Source of the DNA: an uncultured Victivallaceae bacterium
Lineage (GTDB): Bacteria > Verrucomicrobiota > Lentisphaeria > Victivallales > Victivallaceae
Direction: 5' to 3'
Assembly (NCBI GenBank): GCA_944389925.1
Contig: CALXOD010000051.1
Coordinates: 142,135 to 206,134 of the forward strand
DNA length: 64,000 nucleotides
In this document: positions 1 to 8,672 of the stretch, in pieces
How positions within the stretch are numbered: the stretch's first letter is position 1
How the letters are laid out: each line of letters starts with the position of its first letter
Notes under the pieces: generated by a model
What the model saw: only the letters and a program-made list of their open reading frames with translations
The model's database searches: none
What the model was told of the DNA's origin: nothing
Translations under genes and position numbers: made by a program

Positions 1-356
1 TCGATCAAAATCCGACGCCGTTCCTCCGGAGCCACTTTCCCAGCCTCCAGCAAAGCGTCCGGAGCGGCGACGGAATCGCGATACAGCGCGGCAGGCTTCA
101 GTGTCACGTTGACAAATGCCTTCACCACATCGACTGCTTCCACATCCGCATGTTCCGACAGGTAATCCGCGACCTGTCGTGCCACCCGGTCCGGAGCTGC
201 GCCGCAGAACCGGGCAAAACGAAAACAATTTACCGTCAAATCTCCGGCCATTCCCTCCGGACACCGTTCCGGATCCACCCGCGTTTCCCCCGGAAAACGC
301 TCAAATGTTTTTTTCAAAAACTCATTCAGATCGGCCATGCACTGAAACTGCAACAT
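1..356 (-). CDS. argS: Arginyl-tRNA synthetase, N-terminal part (cut by window edge)
   Basis: Charges tRNA-Arg with arginine in the cytoplasm. About 118 codons of the N-terminus are present; the gene runs off the left edge. The translation shows the ArgS N-terminal (additional) domain pattern, with DLTVNCFRFAR, then VKAFVNVTLKP, and ends in ERRRILIE, which in the family directly precedes the SSPN catalytic motif. The ATG at 356 is preferred over the in-frame ATG at 338 because AAGGAA sits about 12 bases upstream of it. It follows manA on the same strand after 21 bases, so it is probably the distal gene of the cmk-ybgC-manA group. The class I signature motifs lie outside the window, so the call rests on the N-domain alone. 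Confidence 0.85.
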   Translation of the reverse strand, partial: MLQFQCMADLNEFLKKTFERFPGETRVDPERCPEGMAGDLTVNCFRFARFCGAAPDRVARQVADYLSEHADVEAVDVVKAFVNVTLKPAALYRDSVAAPDALLEAGKVAPEERRRILI

Positions 357-377
357 AAAATACGAAATTCCTTATTT

Positions 378-1403
378 CTACAAGGTTGTCTTGACCACCG
401 CCGTCTCGCCGGCCGCCAGCGGACGCACCGAATACGCGCCATAGGCGAAAGGAATCAGCGCGGTTTCCCCGGCCTGTAATTCCAAAGCCTGTTCTTCCGC
501 CAACGCTCCTTTGCCAATCCGTACCGGCTTATTGACCGCGCTGAGCAAATGAAAACTGCCGGTGGCGCTGGTGTCGTCATGCCAGACCGTCACCAGCCGC
601 AAATCGTCCACCTTAAAATAACGGCAACGGTCGACAATTGAAAATTTCCGATTGTGCGCCACCTCGTCCGACACTCCGGCAATCCGGGGCGAACTCCGAT
701 TCATGAAATCAATCGCCATCAGTCCCTTTTCCACATGCAATTCCCGGGACCGCCCCGCGGCATCCACCCGTCCCCAGTCACTGATCCGGTAGGTAGTATC
801 GCTGTTCTGCTGAATTTCCAGAATCAAATTTCCTCCACCGATCGCGTGCAAGGTACCTGATGGAATAAAATATGCGTCCCCCGGCTGAGAAGGATACACC
901 TGCAGCAATTGCTCCACCTCAGGGGAACTCAACTGGTCCTTGAGCTGCAATCGGGTAGCGCGCGGACTCAAACCTGCCAGAATATTCGCACCGCGGCAAG
1001 CGGCGATAATATACCACATTTCCGTTTTCGACTCAGCCCCTCCGCCAATCCGCTGCGCCACCTGCTCGTCTGGATGCACCTGCAACGACAGTCGATCTCC
1101 GGCATCAATCAGTTTCACCAGCAACGGGAATCTTCCATCTGAACGGGCTTTTCGCCCCAGCAGCGCGGTACCATAACGAGTCATCAATTCCCGCAGCGAC
1201 ACCCCTTCCAGTGCCCCGCAAGCCACCACGCTGACGGCCTCATCTCGATCGGAAAGTTCCCAGGATTCCCCTATCGGCAGAGCTCCTGCGGGCACATCCC
1301 GTCCCAAAACCTCCGGCATCAACGTCCCCCCCCAGATTCGTTCTTTATAAATCGGGCGGAATTTCAATGGCGACAACATGCTCGCCTCCGGCCATTCAGA
1401 CAT
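378..1403 (-). CDS. manA: Mannose-6-phosphate isomerase, class I
   Basis: Interconverts mannose-6-phosphate and fructose-6-phosphate, feeding mannose into glycolysis or GDP-mannose synthesis. The 341-residue protein has the type I cupin layout: KERIWGG near the N-terminus, LLVKLIDAGDRLSLQVHPDE at about residues 95-112 (zinc-binding Gln and His), TEMWYI at about 127-133 (zinc Glu), then GDAYFIPSGTLHAIG and LEIQQNSDTTYRISDWGR carrying the last zinc His and the catalytic Arg. A strong Shine-Dalgarno GGAGGT five bases before the ATG at 1403 fixes the start, giving an 8-base overlap with the end of the thioesterase gene and suggesting translational coupling. Length is typical of the short bacterial type I enzymes. 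Confidence 0.92.
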   Translation of the reverse strand: MSEWPEASMLSPLKFRPIYKERIWGGTLMPEVLGRDVPAGALPIGESWELSDRDEAVSVVACGALEGVSLRELMTRYGTALLGRKARSDGRFPLLVKLIDAGDRLSLQVHPDEQVAQRIGGGAESKTEMWYIIAACRGANILAGLSPRATRLQLKDQLSSPEVEQLLQVYPSQPGDAYFIPSGTLHAIGGGNLILEIQQNSDTTYRISDWGRVDAAGRSRELHVEKGLMAIDFMNRSSPRIAGVSDEVAHNRKFSIVDRCRYFKVDDLRLVTVWHDDTSATGSFHLLSAVNKPVRIGKGALAEEQALELQAGETALIPFAYGAYSVRPLAAGETAVVKTTL

Positions 1404-1806
1404 GGTCTACCTCCTGAAATTTCCGGCACTGCTCCACCAGAAGCGAGGGAAGCCGTACCACTTTATGATCTGCATTCACGCAGGCCAGCACCACATGCCC
1501 GCTCACCAGCAGCCGGTCGTCCCGCCAGACTTCGCTGACAATCGTCAACCGCACCCCGCGCATCTCCTGCACAAAAGAACGAAACGTCAAAAGATCGTCA
1601 TAACGCGCCGAATCATGATATTTGCAGCAAGCCTCAGAAACCGGCAGAAATATCCCCATCTTCTCCAGTTCGCTGTACGGCAAGCCCGCCGCCCGCAACA
1701 TCTCCGTCCGGCTGCGTTCAAAATATTCAAGATAATTGGCGTAGTAAACCACCCCCATCTGGTCGGTATCGGCGTAGGGAACCCGATAGGTCATCTCATG
1801 CTTCAT
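1396..1806 (-). CDS. YbgC/FadM-type acyl-CoA thioesterase
   Basis: Single hotdog-fold protein of 136 residues. The N-terminus reads YRVPYADTDQMGVVYYANYLEYFERSR, matching the 4-hydroxybenzoyl-CoA thioesterase signature with the active-site Asp in the TDQMGVVY stretch. Family members hydrolyse short acyl-CoA or acyl-ACP thioesters in the cytoplasm; in proteobacteria YbgC is linked to Tol-Pal and phospholipid metabolism, but no tol genes are nearby. The ATG at 1806 is chosen over an upstream codon at 1845 because AAGGA lies six bases upstream and the family begins close to this point. It overlaps the 3' end of cmk by 11 bases, so the two are coupled. The substrate is not readable from sequence. 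Confidence 0.85.
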   Translation of the reverse strand: MKHEMTYRVPYADTDQMGVVYYANYLEYFERSRTEMLRAAGLPYSELEKMGIFLPVSEACCKYHDSARYDDLLTFRSFVQEMRGVRLTIVSEVWRDDRLLVSGHVVLACVNADHKVVRLPSLLVEQCRKFQEVDHV

Positions 1807-2476
1807 GCTCCATCCTTCCGACGATAAAATCAACCACTTCTTCAATCGACATTCCGGTGGTGTCCACCATGATCGCGTCCGGCGCAGGTTTCAGCGGCGC
1901 AATCTCCCGGGTGGAATCAATCCGGTCCCGTTCAGCAATCGCCCGAGCCACCTCTTCCAGCGTGGCTCCGGAAAAATTCTCTCCCTCCTGGGCAAGACGC
2001 CGACGCGCCCGCTCCAGCGGAGATGCCGTTACAAAAAACTTATAGCGGGCCTGCGGAAAAATCACCGTTCCGATGTCCCGCCCCTCCATTACCAGCCAGC
2101 CGTGCCCGGCCAGCTCCCGCTGTCTTTTCTTTAGAAATTCACGCACCGGCCCGATCGTCGCCACCGGACTCACCAGTGCCGCCACTTCCGGTGAACGCAA
2201 TGCCTCACCGGGAAACATGCCGTTCAAGCACAACTCAAAATTGCCTTCCGCGTTGCGTTCATAATCCAGCTGGAGATGTTCCAGCACCGGCGCCAGTTTT
2301 TCCGCGGTACAATCCGACACCTCCGTGATTCCGGCTCGACGCGCGGCCAGAGTCACCGCGCGAAACATGTTTCCGGTATTAACGTAAGCGATGCCAAGCC
2401 GATGGGCCAATCGTGCAGCGACCGTGCTTTTACCCGACGCGGCAGGACCGTCAATGGCAATTACAGAATCCGACAT
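1796..2476 (-). CDS. cmk: Cytidylate kinase
   Basis: Phosphorylates CMP and dCMP with ATP. The 226-residue protein begins SDSVIAIDGPAASGKSTVA, a P-loop of the exact CMP-kinase type (GPAASGKST), followed by YVNTGNMFRAVT (substrate site) and the MEGRDIGTVIFP motif typical of Cmk. An upstream in-frame ATG at 2554 is rejected: the extra 26 residues run through an inverted repeat and do not resemble the family, while GAGAGGAAAG stands just before the ATG at 2476. It is the first gene after secY on the same strand. In many bacteria cmk precedes rpsA; here it precedes a thioesterase and manA. Confidence 0.95.
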   Translation of the reverse strand: MSDSVIAIDGPAASGKSTVAARLAHRLGIAYVNTGNMFRAVTLAARRAGITEVSDCTAEKLAPVLEHLQLDYERNAEGNFELCLNGMFPGEALRSPEVAALVSPVATIGPVREFLKKRQRELAGHGWLVMEGRDIGTVIFPQARYKFFVTASPLERARRRLAQEGENFSGATLEEVARAIAERDRIDSTREIAPLKPAPDAIMVDTTGMSIEEVVDFIVGRMEHEA

Positions 2477-2497
2477 TCGTCTTTCCTCTCCCAGAAC

Positions 2498-2538
2498 AAA
2501 ACGCAAAGACGCAAAGGCACTTTGCGTCTTTGCGTCTT
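2498..2538 (-). repeat. Long perfect stem-loop between secY and cmk, terminator-like
   Basis: ACGCAAAGACGCAAAG at 2501-2516 is perfectly complementary to 2520-2535, leaving a 3-base loop; one G-T and two A-T pairs extend the stem to about 19. Each arm is itself built of repeated GACGCAAA units. On the minus strand TTTTG follows, so it could end secY transcription, although the T-run is short. GCAAAGACGCAAAG-type repeats are dispersed in many bacterial genomes, so it may equally be a repeat element. Confidence 0.7.
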
Positions 2539-2571
2539 TCCCCTGCTCGGCCATGCCGCCGGGGTAATTAA

Positions 2572-3927
2572 TCAGTTGCCACTGCGCCCGCGTAAACGGC
2601 CGCTCTTCAGGAACCCTTCATAATGCCGCATCGTCAGATGCGACTCGAGCTGCCGCATGGTATCCAATACCACACCGACCATGATCAGCAGACTGGTACC
2701 ACCGAAAAACTGCGCCACCATAAAAGGAATCTTGAAATTGCTGTAGAGAAACATCGGGAAAAGCGCCAGCGCCACCAGAAAAATCGCACCGCCGAACGTC
2801 ACCCTGGTCATGGTCGTATCCAGATAATCCGCCGTCGCCTGTCCGGGACTGATGCCGGGAATAAAAGCACCTTCCTTTTTCAGGTTGTCGGCAATCTGAA
2901 TCGGATTGAACTGGTTCGCCACCCAGAAGTAGCTGAAAGCCATGATCAGAATCCCGTAAGTAATACTGTAACCGGCTCCGTCCGGACGGAACCACAATGC
3001 AACCCGGTGCCATTGCAAATACTGGAACAGATATTCCGGCAACATCAAAATTGCACCGGCAAAAATGATCGGCATAACGTTCGCAAAATTCACCTTGAGC
3101 GGCATGTAGGTGCTGCCTCCCGTCAACTGGCTGCCAACGGTCTTACGCACCATCTGAATCGGTACCCGACGATACCCCTGCGACAGCAGAATTGTGGCCG
3201 CCGTGACCCCTGCAAACACCAGCAGCAACAACAGCAACTGCACCGGTTTGAAGGAGTTTCCATCCGGCGTAGCCCCCTTCATCGCCATCTGCACCAGTTC
3301 AATCACGGAATGCGGCAACCGCGAAACGATGTTGATCGTGATAATGATCGACACCCCGTTGCCGATCCCGCGCTCCGTCACCTGTTCGCCAAGCCACATG
3401 AACACCATCGTCGTACAGGTGATCACCACCACCGTCGTGAAAACAAACGCTGTCTGAGAACCGGTAAACAACGGCATCCCCGGATCCCGCAGTCCCAGCC
3501 GGGCAGGATTGACCATCGCCATGGCCACCATGATACCCTGCACCAGACAGACCACAATCGTCAGATAACGGGTATACTGAGAGATTTTCTGACGCCCTGC
3601 CTCCCCTTCTCTGCTGATTTTTTCCAGAGAAGGAATCACCGGCACCAGCAACTGCATAATGATCGATGCGGTAATGTACGGCATGATCCCCAGCGCGCCG
3701 AGCGCAAAATGCGCCAGAGCCCCGCCGGAAAAGAGGTCGATCATCGCCATGAAACCGCCGTCAGCACCGCCGGTCATACTCGCTAAATAAGCTTCCAGCG
3801 CCGCCGGGTCAACCCCGGGACACGGAATGTTGCTCGCCACGCGCACCAAAACAATGATCAACGCGGTGAACAGCAGCCGGTTCCGCAGTTCCTTGACTCT
3901 CCATAGATTCCTGAATGCAGCAAACAT
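2572..3927 (-). CDS. secY: Protein translocase subunit SecY
   Basis: Central channel of the SecYEG translocon in the inner membrane. The 451-residue protein has ten hydrophobic segments and family motifs: an early RNRLLFTALIIVLVRVASNIP (first segment), GIMPYITASIIMQLL, EGEAGRQKISQYTRYLT, MWLGEQVTERGIGNGVSIII and the C-terminal MRHYEGFLKSGR. It lies 74 bases beyond rplO, the usual last ribosomal gene before secY in the spc operon. In the standard order adk, map, infA and rpmJ would follow; here a stem-loop and cmk follow. Confidence 0.97.
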   Translation of the reverse strand: MFAAFRNLWRVKELRNRLLFTALIIVLVRVASNIPCPGVDPAALEAYLASMTGGADGGFMAMIDLFSGGALAHFALGALGIMPYITASIIMQLLVPVIPSLEKISREGEAGRQKISQYTRYLTIVVCLVQGIMVAMAMVNPARLGLRDPGMPLFTGSQTAFVFTTVVVITCTTMVFMWLGEQVTERGIGNGVSIIITINIVSRLPHSVIELVQMAMKGATPDGNSFKPVQLLLLLLVFAGVTAATILLSQGYRRVPIQMVRKTVGSQLTGGSTYMPLKVNFANVMPIIFAGAILMLPEYLFQYLQWHRVALWFRPDGAGYSITYGILIMAFSYFWVANQFNPIQIADNLKKEGAFIPGISPGQATADYLDTTMTRVTFGGAIFLVALALFPMFLYSNFKIPFMVAQFFGGTSLLIMVGVVLDTMRQLESHLTMRHYEGFLKSGRLRGRSGN

Positions 3928-4001
3928 CTTTCTTTCTACCCGTCTCTCTCGATTACGGAAGCGCCGCCGGAAAAATTTTTCCGGCGGCCGCTCCCACGCT
4001 G

Positions 4002-4448
4002 TTACTCGATGACTTCGGCTTTTCCTCCGGCGGCCTCAATCTTGGCTGCCGCCGCGGCGGAAAATTTCCGGGCCTTCACGGTCAGCGCCTTGGTGAGTTC
4101 GCCATTGGCCAGAACCTTCAGCTCGCGTTCACTCTTGCCGAGCAGATTCTTCGCACGGAGCGCTTCCATATCAACCACCTCGCCGGCTTCAAAATTTTCT
4201 TCCAGCACGGAAAGGTTGATCAAATGGTATTCAATATGATCCGGACTGTTGAATCCGCGCTTCGGCAGCCGCCGGAACAACGGAATCTGACCACCTTCGA
4301 AGAACGGACGGATCTTCGAGCCGGAACGGGACTTCTGTCCCTTTTCCCCGCGGCAGCAGGTTTTTCCCATGCCGGAGCTGTCGCCACGGCCGACCCGCTT
4401 ACGCCGCTGCCGGGAACCCGGATTCGGACTGAGTTCGTGCAATTTCAT
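4002..4448 (-). CDS. rplO: 50S ribosomal protein L15 (uL15)
   Basis: Late-assembly protein of the large subunit. The 148 residues begin with the typical basic, glycine-rich arm (MKLHELSPNPGSRQRRKRVGRG, then GKTCCRGEKGQKSRSGS) and continue with FEGGQIPLFRRLPKRGF, the L15 core signature. GAGGTAATATC precedes the ATG. The gap to rpsE is only 39 bases and holds no rpmD (L30), which sits at this place in most spc operons. Confidence 0.97.
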   Translation of the reverse strand: MKLHELSPNPGSRQRRKRVGRGDSSGMGKTCCRGEKGQKSRSGSKIRPFFEGGQIPLFRRLPKRGFNSPDHIEYHLINLSVLEENFEAGEVVDMEALRAKNLLGKSERELKVLANGELTKALTVKARKFSAAAAAKIEAAGGKAEVIE

Positions 4449-4487
4449 GATATTACCTCAATTTTTTCCGCATTCCTGCGAAAATCC

Positions 4488-5003
4488 TTATTTCGCTTCC
4501 GCAGCGGTCATTCCACGCCGTTCCAGAACACTGTCCCGGTCCCGCAGCATGGAAATCGCCTTGAACGTCGCCTTCGCCACGTTGGTCGCATTGCTCGCAC
4601 CAAGTGACTTGGCCAGCACGTCCTGCACACCGGCCAGTTCCAGAATGGCCCGCACCGCACCACCGGCGATCAAACCGGTCCCGGCACTAGCCGGTTTCAG
4701 CAGCACCCGCGCTCCACCGAACTTGACTTCGACTTCATGCGGCAACGTCATACCGTGCATCGGAACGGCCACCAGATTACGACGGGCGCTTTCTCCACCC
4801 TTGCGGATGGCATCAGATACTTCATTCGCCTTCCCGTAGCCATAACCGACCCGGCCCTTGCGATCGCCCACCACCACCAGAGCGCCGAAACTGAAGTTTT
4901 TGCCGCCTTTGACGACCTTGGCACTCCGGTTGATGCTGATGACGCTCTCGCCAAGCTCGTTGTCGAAAGCTTCATCATTCTTCATATTTTCACGCTTCGC
5001 CAT
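4488..5003 (-). CDS. rpsE: 30S ribosomal protein S5 (uS5)
   Basis: Small-subunit protein important for decoding accuracy and mRNA unwinding. The 171 residues show the S5 N-terminal dsRBD-like domain ([38 protein letters not shown]) and the C-terminal domain ending [15 protein letters not shown]. The ATG at 5003 has GGAG about nine bases upstream; a second ATG six codons later is possible. It is followed directly by rplO. Confidence 0.97.
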   Translation of the reverse strand: MAKRENMKNDEAFDNELGESVISINRSAKVVKGGKNFSFGALVVVGDRKGRVGYGYGKANEVSDAIRKGGESARRNLVAVPMHGMTLPHEVEVKFGGARVLLKPASAGTGLIAGGAVRAILELAGVQDVLAKSLGASNATNVAKATFKAISMLRDRDSVLERRGMTAAEAK

Positions 5004-5016
5004 ATGCCATACGCTC

Positions 5017-5379
5017 CTAGAATTTCAGTCCCTGCTCTCTGGCGGCTTCGGCAATTGCCTTCACGCGACCATGATAGCGATATCCAGAACGGTCGTAGAC
5101 CACCGCGGAAATACCGACGGCTTTGGCATTTTCCGCCGCCAGTTTGCCCAGCAATGCAGCGCCGGCCATATTCGGTTTGCCGTTCGCTTCCTTGAACTTG
5201 GGATCCAGGCTGGAGGTCGAAGCCAGCGTCACGCCTTTTTCATCGTCAATGAACTGACAATAAATATTGTTGGCAGTGATGCTCACGCAGAACCTCGGGC
5301 AAGCCGCCGTGCCGGAAACTTTCTTGCGAATGCGCAGATGACGGCGCATACGTTGTTCTTTATTGCTTTTAACAGCCAT
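5017..5379 (-). CDS. rplR: 50S ribosomal protein L18 (uL18)
   Basis: 5S rRNA-binding protein of the large subunit. The 120 residues show the family pattern: basic N-terminus with [21 protein letters not shown], then the strand [21 protein letters not shown], and the C-terminal [33 protein letters not shown] Shine-Dalgarno precedes the ATG by nine bases. It lies between rplF and rpsE, the normal place. Confidence 0.97.
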   Translation of the reverse strand: MAVKSNKEQRMRRHLRIRKKVSGTAACPRFCVSITANNIYCQFIDDEKGVTLASTSSLDPKFKEANGKPNMAGAALLGKLAAENAKAVGISAVVYDRSGYRYHGRVKAIAEAAREQGLKF

Positions 5380-5400
5380 GATTCATAACTCCCCCGCGGA

Positions 5401-5934
5401 CTATCCGACGGATTTCCCTTCCTTGAGGGTGATCTGTTCATCCACATACCGGATCCCCTTACCCTTGTAGGGTTCGGGCTTCCGGAAACGGCGAATGGTG
5501 GCGGCCGCCTGGCCGACCAGCTGCTTGTCCGCGCCTTCCACCGTAATCTTGACGTTGTCGGCCACCGTAACCTTCACACCTTCCGGCACCACATATTCAA
5601 TCGGGTGGGAATAGCCCAGGTTCAGAACCAGCTTGCTGCCGCTCATCTGAGCACGGTACCCCACGCCGACAATCTGCAGCTCTTTTTTGAAACCGGCACT
5701 GACGCCGATGACCATATTGTTGATCAAGCTGCGTGCCAGGCCCTGCATCGCACTCGAAGCACGCTCTTCATCCTGGCGGCTGACAATGACCTCCGACCCC
5801 TCGACGGCTACCGAAACCAGCGGCGGCAGCGGCAGCGACAGCTTGCCCTTGCCCTCCACCGTCACCGTGCCGTCCGCAACCGTTACCTTGACGCCGGCGG
5901 GAATCGCAATCGGTTTTTTTCCAATACGAGACAT
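5401..5934 (-). CDS. rplF: 50S ribosomal protein L6 (uL6)
   Basis: Large-subunit protein near the sarcin-ricin loop and factor-binding site. The 177 residues begin MSRIGKKPIAIPAGV, contain two repeated L6 domains and end with the signature KPEPYKGKGIRY at about residues 150-162. Length and order (after rpsH, before rplR) are standard. Confidence 0.97.
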   Translation of the reverse strand: MSRIGKKPIAIPAGVKVTVADGTVTVEGKGKLSLPLPPLVSVAVEGSEVIVSRQDEERASSAMQGLARSLINNMVIGVSAGFKKELQIVGVGYRAQMSGSKLVLNLGYSHPIEYVVPEGVKVTVADNVKITVEGADKQLVGQAAATIRRFRKPEPYKGKGIRYVDEQITLKEGKSVG

Positions 5935-5952
5935 AATGAGAATATCCTTGAC

Positions 5953-6348
5953 TTACCAGATGTAACAGATGATCTCACCGCCGACGTTTTCCTTCGCGGC
6001 CTGAGCGCCGCTCATGATGCCGTGCGGAGTGGACAACACCACAGTACCGAGCCCGTTGCGCACCCGCGGAATTTCGCGACTGCCACAATGCATACGACGG
6101 CTGGGCTTGCTGACGCGTTCCAGACCTTCGATCACCGGTTTCCCGTTGTAATATTTGAGGTCTACCACGAGCGTCTTCTTCGGCCCGTCTTCCACCACTG
6201 AACAATCCTTGATGTAGCCTTCCTGCTTGAACACCGCAGCAATCGCCGCTTTTTCGCGGGAACCGGGCATAACGACCTGTTTCAGACCGGCCGCTCCGGC
6301 ATTGCGAATCCGGGTCAGCATATCGGCAATCGGATCCTGCATACTCAT
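5953..6348 (-). CDS. rpsH: 30S ribosomal protein S8 (uS8)
   Basis: Binds the central domain of 16S rRNA; in E. coli it is also the translational repressor of the spc operon. The 131 residues begin MSMQDPIADMLTRIRNA and end with the family C-terminus (VLSTPHGIMSGAQAAKENVGGEIICYIW). The first of two close ATGs is used because AAGGGA precedes it. Confidence 0.97.
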   Translation of the reverse strand: MSMQDPIADMLTRIRNAGAAGLKQVVMPGSREKAAIAAVFKQEGYIKDCSVVEDGPKKTLVVDLKYYNGKPVIEGLERVSKPSRRMHCGSREIPRVRNGLGTVVLSTPHGIMSGAQAAKENVGGEIICYIW

Positions 6349-6364
6349 AACAACAATCCCTTCC

Positions 6365-6550
6365 TTACCAGCTGGCCTTGGTCACACCCGGAATCTGGCC
6401 TTTGGAGGCCAGCTCCCGAAAGCAGATACGGCAAAGTTGAAATTTTCCGATATAAGCGCGGGCGCGCCCGCAGGCTTTGCAGCGAGTGTAGTTACGAACT
6501 TTGAACTTGCTGCCGCGGAGCGCCTTGACAATCAAACTGGTTTTAGCCAT
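6365..6550 (-). CDS. rpsN: 30S ribosomal protein S14, zinc-binding type Z
   Basis: Short 61-residue form of S14. Cysteines at 24, 27, 40 and 43 form a CxxC-x12-CxxC zinc ribbon, so this is the C+ (type Z) version rather than the 101-residue zinc-free form. The C-terminus [11 protein letters not shown] is typical. It lies between rplE and rpsH as usual. Confidence 0.96.
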   Translation of the reverse strand: MAKTSLIVKALRGSKFKVRNYTRCKACGRARAYIGKFQLCRICFRELASKGQIPGVTKASW

Positions 6551-6572
6551 GTTACTTCGCTTCCTTCCATCC

Positions 6573-7109
6573 TTATTCCGCGAACGGAACTTCCAGCATT
6601 TTCAAGAGCTCGAACGCATCCTCATCCTTCCGGGCCGTCGTCACCATCGTGATATTCAGCCCGAGCGGATATTTCAGCTTGTCCTGGTCGATTTCGGTGA
6701 ATACCGCAATATCCGGAATCCCGACATTGTAGTTCCCAGCTCCGTCAAAGCCGGTTTTCGGAATCCCACGGAAGTCGCGTACACGCGGCATCGCATTGTG
6801 CACGAAACGATCCAGAAATTCATACATCCGATCCCCGCGAAGCGTGACCATGACCCCGTTCTGCATCCCCACGCGCAGCTTGAAGTTCGACACGTTTTTG
6901 CGCGCCTTGGTAATCACCGGAGTCTGCCCGGTGATCGCGGCAATCTGCTTCTTGGCCTCCGTAAAAGCATCGCGTTCGCATCCGGAGCCCAGCCCGGTGG
7001 AAAGCACAATCTTTTCCAGCTTGGGAATCTGCATGACGTTCTTGCAGCCGATCTTGGCCTGGAGCGCCGGGCGGATTTCTCCCATATATTTTTTCTTCAT
7101 ATCAGGCAT
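6573..7109 (-). CDS. rplE: 50S ribosomal protein L5 (uL5)
   Basis: 5S rRNA-binding protein in the central protuberance that contacts P-site tRNA. The 178 residues carry [16 protein letters not shown] (start of the core), [20 protein letters not shown] and the C-terminal [21 protein letters not shown]. Six bases separate it from rplX. Confidence 0.97.
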   Translation of the reverse strand: MPDMKKKYMGEIRPALQAKIGCKNVMQIPKLEKIVLSTGLGSGCERDAFTEAKKQIAAITGQTPVITKARKNVSNFKLRVGMQNGVMVTLRGDRMYEFLDRFVHNAMPRVRDFRGIPKTGFDGAGNYNVGIPDIAVFTEIDQDKLKYPLGLNITMVTTARKDEDAFELLKMLEVPFAE

Positions 7110-7115
7110 TTTGCA

Positions 7116-7388
7116 TTACTCCGTCTTTTTCCCGCCCTTGGCGTCGACGAGCGCGGCAACGTTCGAAACATGCACCGACACCGAACGTTCCACCAACCCG
7201 CCATTCGGATTGGCCTGGCTCTTCTTGAGCGTCCGCTTACCGATCTGACGATCATCCTTCTTCGTCAAGAACTCCAGCACAACCCGGTCTTTTTCCGGAA
7301 GAATCGCCGTGATCTGCGCGGTTCCCCCCTTCCACTTGCCGGAATTGACAAACACCTTATCGCCTTTTTTGACATGGTATTTTTTCAT
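7116..7388 (-). CDS. rplX: 50S ribosomal protein L24 (uL24)
   Basis: Assembly-initiator protein of the large subunit. The 90 residues contain a KOW motif (VKKGDKVFVNSGKWKGGTAQI) and the C-terminal NPNGGLVERSVSVHVSNVA. It is a little shorter than the common 100-105 residues. Start and the rplN stop share one base (TAATG), implying tight coupling. Confidence 0.95.
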   Translation of the reverse strand: MKKYHVKKGDKVFVNSGKWKGGTAQITAILPEKDRVVLEFLTKKDDRQIGKRTLKKSQANPNGGLVERSVSVHVSNVAALVDAKGGKKTE

Positions 7389-7753
7389 TACAACACCTCC
7401 GGCGCCAGCGAAATAATCTTCATAAAATCCTTTTCCCGAAGTTCACGGGCCACGGGTCCGAAAATACGGGTCCCGACCGGATTCTTGTCCTTGTCGATGA
7501 TCACACCAGCGTTGTCGTCAAATCTCAGATAGGAGCCATCAGGACGACGAATCTTCGCAGCCGTGCGAACAATGACCGCCTTGACTACCTGCCCCTTCTT
7601 CACGCTGCCGTCTGGAATCGCTTCCTGCACGGCTGCAGTCACAATATCACCAACTCCGGCAATGGTTTTCGCCTGCCCCAGGATGGTGATCACCACCATC
7701 GACTTGGCACCGGAATTGTCGGCCACCTCGAGTTTCGTCTGCATCTGAATCAT
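7388..7753 (-). CDS. rplN: 50S ribosomal protein L14 (uL14)
   Basis: Intersubunit-bridge protein. The 121 residues contain [19 protein letters not shown], the signature [15 protein letters not shown] and the C-terminal [22 protein letters not shown]. The ATG at 7753 is preferred over one three codons later because GGGGAGAG precedes it at the right distance. Confidence 0.97.
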   Translation of the reverse strand: MIQMQTKLEVADNSGAKSMVVITILGQAKTIAGVGDIVTAAVQEAIPDGSVKKGQVVKAVIVRTAAKIRRPDGSYLRFDDNAGVIIDKDKNPVGTRIFGPVARELREKDFMKIISLAPEVL

Positions 7754-7774
7754 TTTGCATCTCTCCCCGGGTGT

Positions 7775-8047
7775 TTATTCCGCCGCGCGGCTGATGATTT
7801 CAAGAAGCCGCCAGCACTTGTTCTTGCTCAACGGACGGGTTTCGACAATGCGCACGGTATCGCCGACCTTCGCCTCGTTGTTTTCGTCATGAGCCGTGAA
7901 TTTCTTCCGGACCTTGACCACTTTCTTATACAACGGATGCGGAGTACGACGGTCCACTTTGACCACAATGGTCTTATTCTGCACGTCGCTGACCACGACT
8001 CCGACGCGTTCCTTGCGGATCCCGCGCTTTTCGATAGCTTCACTCAT
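7775..8047 (-). CDS. rpsQ: 30S ribosomal protein S17 (uS17)
   Basis: OB-fold small-subunit primary binder. The 90 residues contain [21 protein letters not shown] and the signature [24 protein letters not shown] at 8059 would add four residues but overlap rpmC; the ATG at 8047 with GAGGTG six bases upstream is preferred. Confidence 0.96.
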   Translation of the reverse strand: MSEAIEKRGIRKERVGVVVSDVQNKTIVVKVDRRTPHPLYKKVVKVRKKFTAHDENNEAKVGDTVRIVETRPLSKNKCWRLLEIISRAAE

Positions 8048-8055
8048 GATACACC

Positions 8056-8253
8056 TCACTCGGCCTTGGCGGCACGACTGGTTTGTTCGGTCAGCAATCG
8101 GGCGATGTCACGCCGAACCTGACGCACGCGGGCGGTTTTTTCCAGCTGGCCGGTACGCGATTGAATCTTCAGATTCAGTTTTTCGCGCCGCAGTTCCGTC
8201 ATCCGGCTGACCAGTTCCGCATCGGTCATTTCACGAATTTCTTTGTTCTTCAT
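8056..8253 (-). CDS. rpmC: 50S ribosomal protein L29 (uL29)
   Basis: Small two-helix protein near the peptide exit tunnel. The 65 residues read [20 protein letters not shown], then [20 protein letters not shown] and [10 protein letters not shown], the L29 pattern. The ATG at 8253 has GGAGGG nine bases upstream; a longer reading to 8295 would run into rplP and is rejected. Confidence 0.95.
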   Translation of the reverse strand: MKNKEIREMTDAELVSRMTELRREKLNLKIQSRTGQLEKTARVRQVRRDIARLLTEQTSRAAKAE

Positions 8254-8258
8254 AAAAC

Positions 8259-8672
8259 TCAACCCTCCCGCGACAGGAACTTGCAACGCAGACACAGCTT
8301 GTTGGCCGCACGGCTCATCGCTTCACGGGCCACAGCTTCGCTGCAACCGGAAATTTCAAACAGAACCCGTCCCGGCTTCACCGGAGCGTTCCAGCCCTCG
8401 ACGTTCCCTTTTCCTTTTCCCATACGCACTTCCAACGGCTTCTTGGTGAACGAACGATACGGGAAAAGACGAATCCAGACTTTCCCACGGCGCTTCAGGT
8501 GACGGGTGATCGCCACACGGGCCGCTTCAATCTGATTATTCGAAACGTATCCACGGCTCAGCGACTGAATCGCGAAATCGCCGAAGTCCAGCTTGTTATT
8601 GCTGGTGGCGAGGCCCGCGTTACTTCCGCGCTGAACCTTTCTGTACTTTACTCTTTTTGGCATTAGCGGCAT
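8259..8672 (-). CDS. rplP: 50S ribosomal protein L16 (uL16)
   Basis: A-site-side large-subunit protein. The 137 residues begin [15 protein letters not shown] and contain the signature [12 protein letters not shown] followed by [18 protein letters not shown] at 8681-8686 stands eight bases before the ATG at 8672 and 17 before the one at 8663, deciding the start. This places the start and the Shine-Dalgarno inside rpsC (53-base overlap), an unusually long overlap for these two genes. Confidence 0.95.
   Translation of the reverse strand: MPLMPKRVKYRKVQRGSNAGLATSNNKLDFGDFAIQSLSRGYVSNNQIEAARVAITRHLKRRGKVWIRLFPYRSFTKKPLEVRMGKGKGNVEGWNAPVKPGRVLFEISGCSEAVAREAMSRAANKLCLRCKFLSREG

Noticed and set aside
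2623..3786. 387-codon plus-strand ORF over secY
   Set aside because: Shadow, His/Arg-rich, no homology pattern.
8620..8672. Possible frameshift between rpsC and rplP
   Set aside because: Both proteins have normal length and complete motifs; this is a genuine overlap.
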